This document shows positions 12,490-23,500 of a stretch of DNA of 64,000 nt, in pieces. The stretch covers positions 5,932,001 through 5,996,000 of the forward strand of contig JAGTYA010000026.1 of assembly GCA_024291935.2 (NCBI GenBank). The letters run 5' to 3'. Every line of letters starts with the position of its first letter. Within the stretch, counting starts at the first letter, position 1. A program made the position numbers and the translations under genes. This stretch comes from Okapia johnstoni. Taxonomy: Eukaryota > Chordata > Mammalia > Artiodactyla > Giraffidae. The notes under the pieces were generated by a model. That model had not been told where the DNA came from. It did not search any database and was given only the letters and a program-made list of their open reading frames with translations.

Positions 12490-12785
12490 CCTTCTCCCTA
12501 GTGTTAACAATTACCATAAAACCATTTCTTTGTACTTAGATGGCTTTTCCCTTTTTTCAAAGCACTTTCACAAATATTAGTCAAAGAAGTAACATTATGT
12601 ATGATCTAACCACTCATTGTGCCATACAGGTTTATTTTGCAGGAAACAGTCTATCTCCTCCCTGGTGTTAATGACATATTCTCTTTTATTTTTATGAATT
12701 TTCATTTCTTTCAAATCACTTTCACACACTTAAATGGAGCAGCGGCATCAAGAATGATCTTTCCACTCTTTGCATCATCTCAATG
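12490..12785 (+). repeat. Imperfect direct repeat, about 154-164 bp period
   Basis: CTCCCTAGTGTTAAC (12494) recurs as CTCCCTGGTGTTAAT (12658). TCAAAGCACTTTCAC (12557) recurs as TCAAATCACTTTCAC (12711), and ATGATCTAACCACTC (12601) as ATGATCTTTCCACTC (12754). An old tandem duplication; family unknown. Confidence 0.55.
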
Positions 12786-14520
12786 GTATAATCCAAAAAA
12801 GCAGAGAACTGAAAGATTGATAAATGGACTGGATGATTTTGAGGCAGTCAACTCATGATTCTTAAAGTTGAATTCAGATTTCCTAAAAGTCTTAGAATTG
12901 CATCAAACTCTCCAGGACAGTAAGCTGATTCTCTCTTTCTTCCAGGCATTGGCTTTGGGAGGCAGTATAATTAAATAATTAAGATATCTTAAATGTGGGA
13001 TTAAGGGGAGAAACCAAATATATCATGTTTACCAGTGTAACCCTTCTGTGTCAAGCACAAAGCTAAGTAAACAGTAAATATTCAATAAATCATCATTTTG
13101 ATTGTCACCACAGGGAGAAAATTCTACCCAAGCTCCCACAGAATATCTCCTACAGAGCTAAGAACAAAACTCTCAATATATTTTTTGTTTTATTACATTT
13201 CCTTAATAATTACTGCTTTTAAATGTGTGCACACCAAGCAGAATTTAAACAAATTAAAACCACAGAGCAAAAAGCTGAAGTCTATTAGGGATCCAGGGTA
13301 CAGACAGCTGGAAGGTATCAATAGATTCAGAGGGCCAAGAAAATTTCAAAGGCAAATGGGAATACACCTGATGACCCTTAAATTAACAAGTAAGCACTTT
13401 TAAATCCCCATGGTTAAACTAAAAACTACTTCAAAAAAGAAGTTTCAGAAGGCAGAACTGTTTCCTACATGTTTATGTCTTTAGTCTTTCATATTGTGAG
13501 TTGCAAAAAATAACATATGGTATTTTTTTTTCCTTTGATATGACCAAGATAAAGGCAGGTACTTTGGTTTTAGGCAATTGAATTGCTGGAAATCTAGGTA
13601 TAAATTAAAATTTTAAATTGATTGTATTTTAAAAAGCATTAAGAAACCATGCCATTTTAAAAAGTCCAATGGTGATACATTTCACAAACATTCATTTTAT
13701 AACATTATACTCTTCTAATGTAGCTTTTTGGTTGTTTCTATATTTAATACATGGCATATTTTCTTCAAGAATGACAACATAAGTTTAAAAAAACACTACA
13801 ATCTACTTATATTTCAGATTTAGTTAGGAAAAGTTTCTTTTAAAAAATTATTTTGTAAAAGTTGTAAATTTAGCACTCATTAGGAAAAGACAGGCCCATT
13901 GGATAATAGTTACAAACCACACAACCATAAAAGATAAAAAGGAAAGCACAATGTCTCCTTAAAATAATGTACGTCCTTTGGTTGTAGATTATTCTCAAGT
14001 CAAAGGAAAAATAAACTTCTAAAACCAAGGTCACTGAAAACGCCTAAACCATACCAACTTTGACATGTATAAAACAGTGTTAAAACTGGCCAAAGTTATT
14101 TATAGTAAAAGCATTTTCCATATACTATTTCTCTGAGATAGATGGGAACAAATACTTTACTAAAGAATGGATTTCACATCTGGGAAAACTTTGCTTGAGG
14201 TTGTATAGAAAGTATTCAGAGAAGAACAGTGACCTAGATATCTTGCCTTAGGCCTAGACAATTTTTTTCCTGTATCTATACAATTTTATAGATCATTTTT
14301 CAGTAGGATTCTAGATAAACTACAGGATAAACTATTGCATAAAACATATGTATACTAAAAAGGTATTCATTTTTTATCTGAAATTCCAATTTAAGAGAGA
14401 GTCATATTTTTATTTGCTGTATCTGACAAACCTGTCTTTCAGTATATATTGTTTGTTTCAGAAAATACCAAATTTATTGACTGGGAGAGACTTAATCTTG
14501 TGGAAGCTGGGTATAATTCT
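12786..14520. other. TOP6BL intron 3, nothing further assigned
   Basis: AT-rich sequence without a recognised repeat or exon. I looked on the minus strand for the next TOP6BL exon (expected to encode an EIQSLFP-like sequence, from memory of human) and found none. Confidence 0.5.
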
Positions 14521-14524
14521 TTAC

Positions 14525-14578
14525 CTTTAAGGAACGTCTTGAGGACCAAACCACCATAAATGCTTCCTGCAGCAGCAA
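14525..14578 (-). CDS. TOP6BL: TOP6BL exon 3
   Basis: This is a 54-nt minus-strand exon. The acceptor is strong (TGTTCTGTTTCTTACAG) and the donor is CTTAAAG|GTAAAG with GT at 14524-14523. It takes one base from exon 2 to make Ile58 and reads [18 protein letters not shown], leaving one base for the next codon. The exon is too short to stand out as an ORF. Its support is the pair of splice sites, the matching phase and the close agreement with the remembered human protein. A decayed BovB lies just upstream of it in gene direction. Confidence 0.82.
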
Positions 14579-17500
14579 CTGTAAGAAACAGAACACAAAG
14601 AAGTATCACAAATAAAGCAATTAAATGGATTTTATCTAAAGAATCATATGGGAGCCTGAAATCACTGTTGACAGATATAGAATATTAAAAAGATGGTCAC
14701 TAATAATGACCATCATAGAGATCATAGAGAAAGCAAGGGAATTTCATGGGTCAGAGAGAAAGCAAGGGAATTCCCGAAAAACATCTACTTCTGCTTCACT
14801 GACTACACTAAAGCCTTTGACTGTGTGGATCACAACTAACTGTGGAAAATTCTTAAAAGACATGGGACTATCAGACCACCTTATCTGTCTCCTGAGAAAC
14901 TGATATTTGGGCCAAGAAGCAACAGTTAGAACAGGACATGGAATAACTGTCTGGTTCAAAACTGAGAAAGGAGTACGTCAAGGCTGTATCAGAGAAGGCA
15001 ATGGCACCCCACTCCAGTATCCTTGCCTGGAAAATCCCATGGATGGAGGAGCCTGGTAGGCTACAGTCCATGGGGTCGCTAAGAGTCGGACACGACTGAG
15101 CGACTTCACTTTCACTTTTCCCTTTCATGCACTGGAGAAGGCAATGGCAACCCACTCCAGTATTCTTGCCTAGAAAATCCCAGGGACGGTGGAGCCTGGT
15201 GGGCTGCCGTCTATGGGGTCGCACAGAGTCGGACATGACTACAGCGACTTAGCAGCAGCAGCAGCAGCAGCAGCAAGGATGTATATTGTCACCATGCTTA
15301 TTTAACTTCTTTGCAGAGTACATCATGCAAAATGCTGGGCTGGATGACTCACCAGCTAGAATCAAGATTGCCGGGAGAAATATCCACAACCTCAGATATG
15401 AAGATGATACCACTCTAATGGCAGGAAGTAAAGAGAAACTAAAGAGCCTCTTGATGAGGGTGAAAGGGGAGTGAAAAGGCTGGTTAAAACTGAATATTCA
15501 AAAAACTAAGATCCCAGCATCAGGTCCTGTCTTTCTGTATCTCACTGTTCCCTGAGGCATGAGCGGGGAAGCTGCAAGAAAACTCAAGGAGCCATAGGAA
15601 CTGCAGACATGTTTATTCTCTCCTGACTGGCACGGCAGCCACAGCAGCAGCAGACACGCTGTAGTCTCTCATGGTTGACCCAGTGGACACACCATAACAC
15701 GGCCACAACACAGCCACAATGCAGACACAATGGCATTTCAGGTGGAGCTTATATATGTTTACAGAACAAAACTGGCCTGTGGCCAAGCCGGTACATTATG
15801 ATGTGCATGCGCAGAGCTCTTACAAGTGATCTCAGCTGTTACATAACCGTGTATTCACAGAACAAGGGGCGAGAGCACGAGAGGCCAGGGGGCGAGAGAG
15901 CTTGACCACCGCTACCTTGGCTAATTTCCTTTTTCCTTACAGGTTCCACCACTTCATGGCAAATAGAAGGGGGAAAGTGGAAACCATGACAGATTTTATT
16001 TTCTTGGGCTCCAAAGTCATTGCAGACGATGACTGCAGCCGTGAAATTAAAAGACTCTTGCTCCTTGCAAGAAAAGCTGTAACAAACCTAGACAGTGTAT
16101 TAAAAAGCAAAGATATCACTTCATCAACAAAGGTCCATATAGTCAAAGCTACAGTTTTTCCAGTAGTCAAGTATGGATGTGAGAGTTGGGCCAAAAGACG
16201 ACTGAATGCCGAAGAACTGATGCTTTCGAATTGTGGTACTGGAGAAGACTCTTGAGGGTCCCTAGGATTGCAAGGAAATCGAACCAGTCAATCCAAAAGG
16301 AAATCAATCCTGAATATTCACTGGAAGGGCTGAAGCTGAACTTCCAATACTCTGGTCACCCGAAGTGAAGAGCTGACTCACTGGAAAAGACCCTGATACT
16401 GGGAAAGATTGAAGGCAAAAGGAGAAGAGGGCAGCAGAGGATAAGATGGTTAGATGGCATCACCGACTCAACAGACATGAATCTGAGCAAACTCTGGGAG
16501 ATGGTAAAGGACAGGGAAGCCTTGCATGCTGCAGTCTATGGGGTCACAAAGAGTTGGACATGACTTAGTGACTGAACAACAACTAACAAAAAGCACCAAA
16601 GAAGTATTGGAGGCTACAACTGTTCAGGGGCAGAATAACTTCTTAGAGATGAGAACCCAAGAGCAACTCCTTTACCCATATTTAATACCAGGGCTGCCTC
16701 TTGGATATTACTATTCCTGATAGAAAAGAATCACAGGAAGACTGCAAACTGTGGCTAATAACCAGAGTATATCATGCCAATAAGTCATATTCCAGTAGTA
16801 AGATTCAATTAACATTTTTGGTCTTTTAACCAATTCAGTCTTTAATAAATTTACTCTTTACCAGACTATCAGGTAAGAATTTTCTATACCTAGAGTTCTA
16901 AATCAGAACATTAGGACACCTAGAACAATAATTCTTCAGGGAAAGAGGGTAAGGAAGCAGGCACCTAAGGTGGGGGGGCGGGGGTGGAGATCAGAACCAC
17001 CTGGAGGCTTTTTTCCCCACATAGAACATGCCTTCCCCCAGAGAGATGTGACCCCATAGTTAAGAATTTAAGAATCACTGCCATAAGAACCAATGGAAAT
17101 GTGTTTATGCCTCAAGAAATATGTATTCTTCTTCCAGGGAAAAAAGGTTGAGAATCACTGATCTAGAGTAACAGGCAATATCATTCTCCAAATGTGTGCT
17201 GTCCAATACGGTAGCTGTGCGTGCGGGCATGCTAAGTCACTCAGTCATGTCCAACTCTTTGCAACCCTATGGACTGCAGGCCGCCAGGCTCCTCTGTCCA
17301 TGGGATTCTCCAGGCAAGAATACTGGAGTGGGTTTCCGTGCCCTCTTCCAAAGGATCTTCTCAACCCAGGGATCAAACCCGGAAGCTTGTCTCCTGCTCG
17401 TTTTTTACCACTAGCGCCACCTGGGAAGCCCAATACAGTAGCTACTAGCTATTAACACATGAGGCTATTTCAATTTAGCTAAATTAAATGAAAAATTCCT

Positions 17501-20500
17501 TTAACAAAAATTTAACAATGTTTTAATTTAACAAAAAGCACTTTTAAATTTAGTGTTCTTCACAGGCATACGCTAGTTCTGACCTAAAGGAGTGGGTGAC
17601 TTGCCACTGGGACAGGGATTGGGAAGCTGCTGGCAGGCTGACACTAGTGATCAGTGAGGAGCTATAATGTTGGCAAGAAACAAACCACAACCTGTATGTC
17701 TCACAGTGTGTCCATGATGCTTCCCAACTGCATATCTCACACTGTTTCCTCTAACATCCTTTCTTAGTTTTAACAAGTATCCTATCAACAAACTGTTGGA
17801 AATAGATCACCTGGGGTGAACACGTGCAGGGAGAACAATCATCCTGCCTGCTCCACAGATTTTCAGCTATGCTTCCAATCTTTCTGTACTAAAGTAATAA
17901 AGTGCTATCCTTCAAATGCAAAGATGACATAACAGGTATTTTTAAGAAACAATATTGCCCCAAATTCTCTTTACAGAAGATGACTTAAGGGCTTCCCTGG
18001 TGGTTCAGTGGTAAAGAATCCACCTGCCAATGCAGAAAACACAGGTTCAATCCCTGATCTGGGAAGATCCCACCTGGCTCGGAGCAACTAAGCCTATGCA
18101 CCCATCTATTGAGCCTGTGCTCTAGAGCCCGGGAGCTGCAACTACTGAGCTCACTGCTGAAGCCTGCACACTCTAGAGCCCATGCTCCACAACAAAAGAA
18201 GCCACTGCAATGAGAAGCCCGTGTACTGCAGCTGGAGAGTAGCCTCCACTTTCTGCAACTAGAGAAAAGCCCACACAGCAATGAAGACCCAGAACATCTA
18301 AAAATTAAAGAAAACTTTTTTTTAAAGTCAGTTTATAAAAACAAAAAGAGGATAAAAAAAAAACTACAAGGTTACATATGTTTGGGAAATGCTATATACT
18401 AGAGCCCATTTTTAAAGATTCACAGTCCATGCTGGCATATTAAAGGTTCTGAGATCTAAAATAACAAAATTCATTTGATTTTAACCAGCACTCCCCAAGT
18501 TTAGATGACTGCATAACTCCTTTCTCAAAATTCATATAAACATCCTGTAACACACATTTTGGGAAACACTGGAATAACAGTATTTGTTAAAGCCTTCAAC
18601 AATGATAGGAAAAACTATATATAGTCATTTCTCAGCTTCTCACAGATGGATCATTCCAGCAATAATTCTGGTTTGTTGCGAGTTGCATTATGTGCCTCTG
18701 AAAGATTTTGAAGATGTAAGGCCCAACGCTTGTGAATATGACCTTATTTGGAAATAGAGTCTTCATAAATGTTATCAAGTTAAGATGAAGTCATACTGGA
18801 TTAGGGTGGCTCTAAATCCAACTGGTCGCCTAACAAGAGGGCCATGTGAAGACACAGATATACACAAGGGAGAACATTACACGAAGACAGAGATGGAGAC
18901 TGGAGCAATATGTCTGCAAGTCAAGGAACACCAAGGGCTTGCTGGCAACTACCAGAAGGTAGGAGACAGCTAAGGAATTGATTTCTCCCTCAGAGCCTCC
19001 AGAAGGAACCAACCCTACTGACATCTTGATTGTGGACTTCTGGCCTTCATAACTGTAAGAGAATAAATTTACTTTGTTTTAAGCCACCCAGTTTGTGGTA
19101 CTTTGTTACAGCATCACTTTAGTTCAGTTCAGTTCAGTCGCTCAGTCGTGTCCGACTCTTTGCGACCCCATGAACCACAGCACGCCAGGCCTCCCTGTCC
19201 ATCACCAACTCCCGGAGTCCACCCAAACCCATGTCCATTGAGTCGGTGATGCCATCCAACTATCTCATTCTCTGTCGTCCCCTTCTCCTCCTGCCCTCAA
19301 TCTTTCCCAGCATCAGGGTCTTTTCAAATAAGTCAGCTCTTCACATCAGGTGGCCAAAGTACTGGAGTTTCAGCTTCAACCTCAGTCCTTCCAATGAATA
19401 TTCAGGACTGATTTCCTTTAGGATGGACTGGTTGGATCTCCTTGCAGTCCATAGGACTCTCAAGAGTCTTCTCCAACACCACAGTTCAAAAGCATCAATT
19501 CTTCTGCGCTCAGCTTTCTTTATAGTCCAACTCTCACATCCATACACAACTACTGGAAAAACCATAGCCTTGACTAAACGGACCTTTGTTGACAAAGTAA
19601 CGTCTCTGCTTTTCAATATGTTGTCTAGGTTGGTCATAACTCTCCTTCCAAGGAGTAAGTGTCTTTTAATTTCATGGCTGCAATCACTATCTGTAGTGAT
19701 TTTGGAGCCCAGAAGAATAAAGTCTGCCACTGTTTCCACTGTTTCCCCATCTATTTTGCCATGAAGTGATGGGACCGGATGCCATGATCTTAGTTTTCTG
19801 AATGTTGAGCTTTAAGCCAACTTTTTCACTCTCCTCTTTCATTTTCATCAAAAGTCTCTTTAGTTCTTCCTCACTTTCTGCCATAAGGGTAATGAATACG
19901 TCATTCCTCATCATCAGAGATTTCAGGCCAATGACATCACTCCACACTTTCAGATAAAGATGGCAGATTGAACATACATATCTACTTTCACTCCCTCCTG
20001 AAATCTCAATAAAACAACAGAAAAGGAATATTTTTAGAATAAACCCACAAAGATACAGAATAAGAGAGATGACTTTAATAAAATTGTATTAGGTTGGTGC
20101 AAAAGCAATTTCAGGTTTGCATTGTTCCCATTTGTCATTTGATATTGGAAAGGAAAAAAAAGTGAAAATGTTAGTCGCTCAGTCATGTACAACAACTCTT
20201 TGAGGCCCCACAGACGTAGCCCACCAGGCCCCTCTGTCCATGGAATTTTCCAGGCAAGAAGACTGGATTGGTAGCCATTCTCTTCTCCAGGAAATCTTCT
20301 GGACCCAGGAATCAAACCTGAGTCTTCTGCATTGCAGGCAGATTCTTTACCGTTTGATACTGGGATACATTTTTAAATAAATGAGGTTATGTTATACATC
20401 GTTTTAATGCTTATTTCTTGGTTTGGTTTTTTCCTAATGATATTATTTGCTGTTTATTTTATATTTATTTGAGACTATGGAAATGATATTAGACAAAAAG

Positions 20501-23500
20501 CAAATTCAATTTTCTTGAGTTCAAAATGGATCGTAAACCAATGAAGACAACTCACGACATCAACAATGCATGTGGCCCAGGAACTGCAAATGAATGGACA
20601 GTGCAGTGGTGGTTCAAGAAGTTTTGCAAAGGAGACAACAGCCTTGAAGAAGAGGAGTACAGTGGCCAGCCATCAGAAGTTGACAACAACCAACTGAGAG
20701 TCATCATCGAAGCTGATCCTTTTACAACTACAGAAGTTGCCAAAGAACTCAATGTCATCCATTCTATGATTGCTTGGCATTTGAAGCAAATTGGAAAAAT
20801 GAAAAAGCTTGATAAGCGGGTGCTTCATGAGCTGACCAAAAATCAAAAAAATTGTCATTTTGAAGTGTCGTCTTCTCTTATTCTACGCAACAATGAACCC
20901 TTTCTCGATCAGATTGTGATGTGCAATGAAAACTGGATTTTATATGACGATCAGCTCAGTGTCTGGACTGAGAAGCTCCAAAGCACTTCCCAAAGCTAAA
21001 CTTGCAACAAAAAAATGGTCGCGGTCACTGTTTGGTGGTCTGCTGCCGGTCTGATCCACTACAGCTTTCTTGGGGTTTCCCAGGTGGTGCTAGCGGTAAA
21101 GAATCCACCTGCCAATGCAGGAGACGTAAGAGACGTTGGTTTGATCCCCGGGTTGGGACAATCCCTTCTGAACCCCAGCAAAACCATTACATCTAAGAAG
21201 TATGCTCAGCAAATTGATGAGATGAACTGAAAACTGCAACACCTGCAGCCCGCATTGGTCAACAGAAAGGGCCCAATTCTTCTCCATGACAATGCCCAAC
21301 TGCACATCGCACAACAAATGCTTCAAAAGGTGAATGAACTGGACCACCACATTTTGCCTCAACCGCCATATTCACCTGATCTCTTGCCAATTAACTACCA
21401 CTTCTTCAAGCATCATGACAACTTTTTGCAGGGAAAACGCTTCCAAAACCAGCAGAAGAAAATGCTTTCCAAGAGTTCATCGAATCCCAAAGCACAGATT
21501 TTTACACTATAGGAATAAACAAACTTACTTCTCATTTGGCAAAAATCTGTTGATTGTAATGGTTCCAATTTCGATTAATAAAGATGTGCTTGAGCCTAGT
21601 GGTAAGGATTTAAAATTCATGGTCCAAAACTGCGATTACATTTGCACCAACCTAAGAGAAAAGCCAGAGAACTAGTGGGAAAGGATTTAGGTCTCAAGAA
21701 CTGAAAAACTGAATTATAAGCCAAAAAAGGGGAAGGTAGAGAAACAATACCAGGTATACAACAAAATCCCCCAAAACTCAAAACTGGCAGTATCAGGAAC
21801 CTCTGGAAGTAGAGGTAGGATCCAAAATAAGGAGTCGGGTGAAAAAATGAATTTAAGAAGTAGGCAAATCTTTAAATTCCCTTCTCCATTCAGCCTTCTA
21901 AGGACTGGTCCCTCCTAAATTTGGTAAGGGATTGGGAAGAGGTTATTCTGTGAAAAGATAGAAGCATGGGTCTCTGGGCTGGGAACTTAAGTTGTACTAT
22001 TAAAAACAAATAGACTGAGTGAACATAAACACTGAATGCTAAGATACAACCTCCCACCCCTGATCTCTCAAATTCCAGAATGCTGGCAATCTGGCTTTTT
22101 ATCCACTTGGTGAGAGACTCTGAACATATGCATAGAACAATCTAGAAGAATATATATTGCATGTTAATCATTATCTCATGGGGTGAGATTACTGAAGAGT
22201 CTCACTTTCCATAATATGAAGTGAAGTGAAGTGAAAGTCATTCAGTCATGTCCGACTCTTTGCGACCCCATGGACTATACAGTACATGGAATTCTCCAGG
22301 CCAGAATACTGGAGTGGGTAGCCTTTCCCTTCTCCAGATCTTCCCAACCCAGGGATCAAACCCAGGTCTCCCATACTGTGGGCGGATTCTTCACCAGCTG
22401 AGCCACAAGGGGAGCCCAAGAATACTGGAGTGGGTAGCCTATCCTTTCTCCAGTGGATCTTCCCAACCCAGGAATCGAACTGGAGTCTCCTGCATTGCAG
22501 GTGGATTCTTTACCAACTGAGCTATGAGGGAAGCCCCCATCCATAGTATGTGTTTCTATAATGTTATAATGTTTCATGACAAGCACATATCACCTTTCCT
22601 CCTGCCAAAAAGAATAAAAATATAAAGATCAGAGACAATAAACAGAAGAGAAATGCTCCTTATACTAGATAGACTGAAGCGGTCCATTAGGCTCAAAATG
22701 TCTATGTAATTCAGTTTCTTGCCAAAAGCTGTTGTGGCTCAAGTCCTTTGCCTGGAGTGAAATCACCCTGCCACCTTGACCACAGTTTATTGGATCATGA
22801 TCAATGCACAAGTTAATAACAACCATATGCAGAAAAACATCACCCTCGCCACGTAGCTAACTACCTCTCTCAGGAATGATGGGAACTCTGTCCAGTCAGA
22901 ATGCAGTTCACGCAGAGTTAACAGCAAACCAAACTATCACACCCCTCTTGAACATGTTTACTGCTAGGTACACAAAGAGAAAACAGGTCATTCAGTTCAA
23001 GAGTGAAATGTCTTGTAGCACCTAACCTACTATCCAGTCTCAACTGGGACTCAGGGTGACTTCTCTAAGGCTGACAGGACAACTTCATTCCAAAATATCC
23101 TTCAATAAACCTATACACACACACACCAAAAAAGCAAGACAAAAAAGTTTTCACTTCACAAATTCAAGAAAATTAGTTATCAGGGCCACTCAAAACATCA
23201 GCTTTCCAAGAATACAGGCAAAAAACGATGAAATAGTAAGAGCCAAATGGAAGAAACATATATTTTCAAATTAACTGCAAGTTAGGATTATCAAAGTATG
23301 CACCATTCATCATTTCTTTTCATTTTTTGGCTCTTTTCCAACTACCAAAGGCTGGGTATGAAAGAGATAAAATTCAATGCAATGTAATTTAGCTGTGAAA
23401 AAGGAAGTTAAAACCAAGAGCAAGAGTTAAATGGTTTCTGAGTAACCTGAACTTAAACCAGTAAAATAAATAGTCTTCTGATAAGTCATTCTACTCACCT

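Larger units (their letters stand above)
14730..16590 (+). repeat. BovB LINE, sense, split by SINE dimer and solo LTR
   Basis: Plus-strand reading gives [26 protein letters not shown] and CESWAKRR pieces of the BovB protein. The RT box reads YEDD instead of YADD, and stops are frequent. A SINE dimer (14992-15275) and an LTR (15528-15941) interrupt it. It ends in the BovB 3' tail GGGTCACAAAGAGTTGGACA. Confidence 0.9.
20089..21655 (+). mobile_element. Mariner (Hsmar1-like) element with nested SINEs
   Basis: The 5' end TTAGGTTGGTGCAAAAGCAA and the 3' end TTTGCACCAACCTAA are inverted repeats of the Hsmar1 class. TA precedes the 5' end (20087-20088). Two SINE pieces lie inside (20160-20357 and 21073-21178). 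Confidence 0.9.

Noticed and set aside
19341..19739. 132-codon minus-strand ORF as a gene
   Set aside because: It is the C-terminal region of a BovB LINE, with matching copies at 16 kb and 32 kb.
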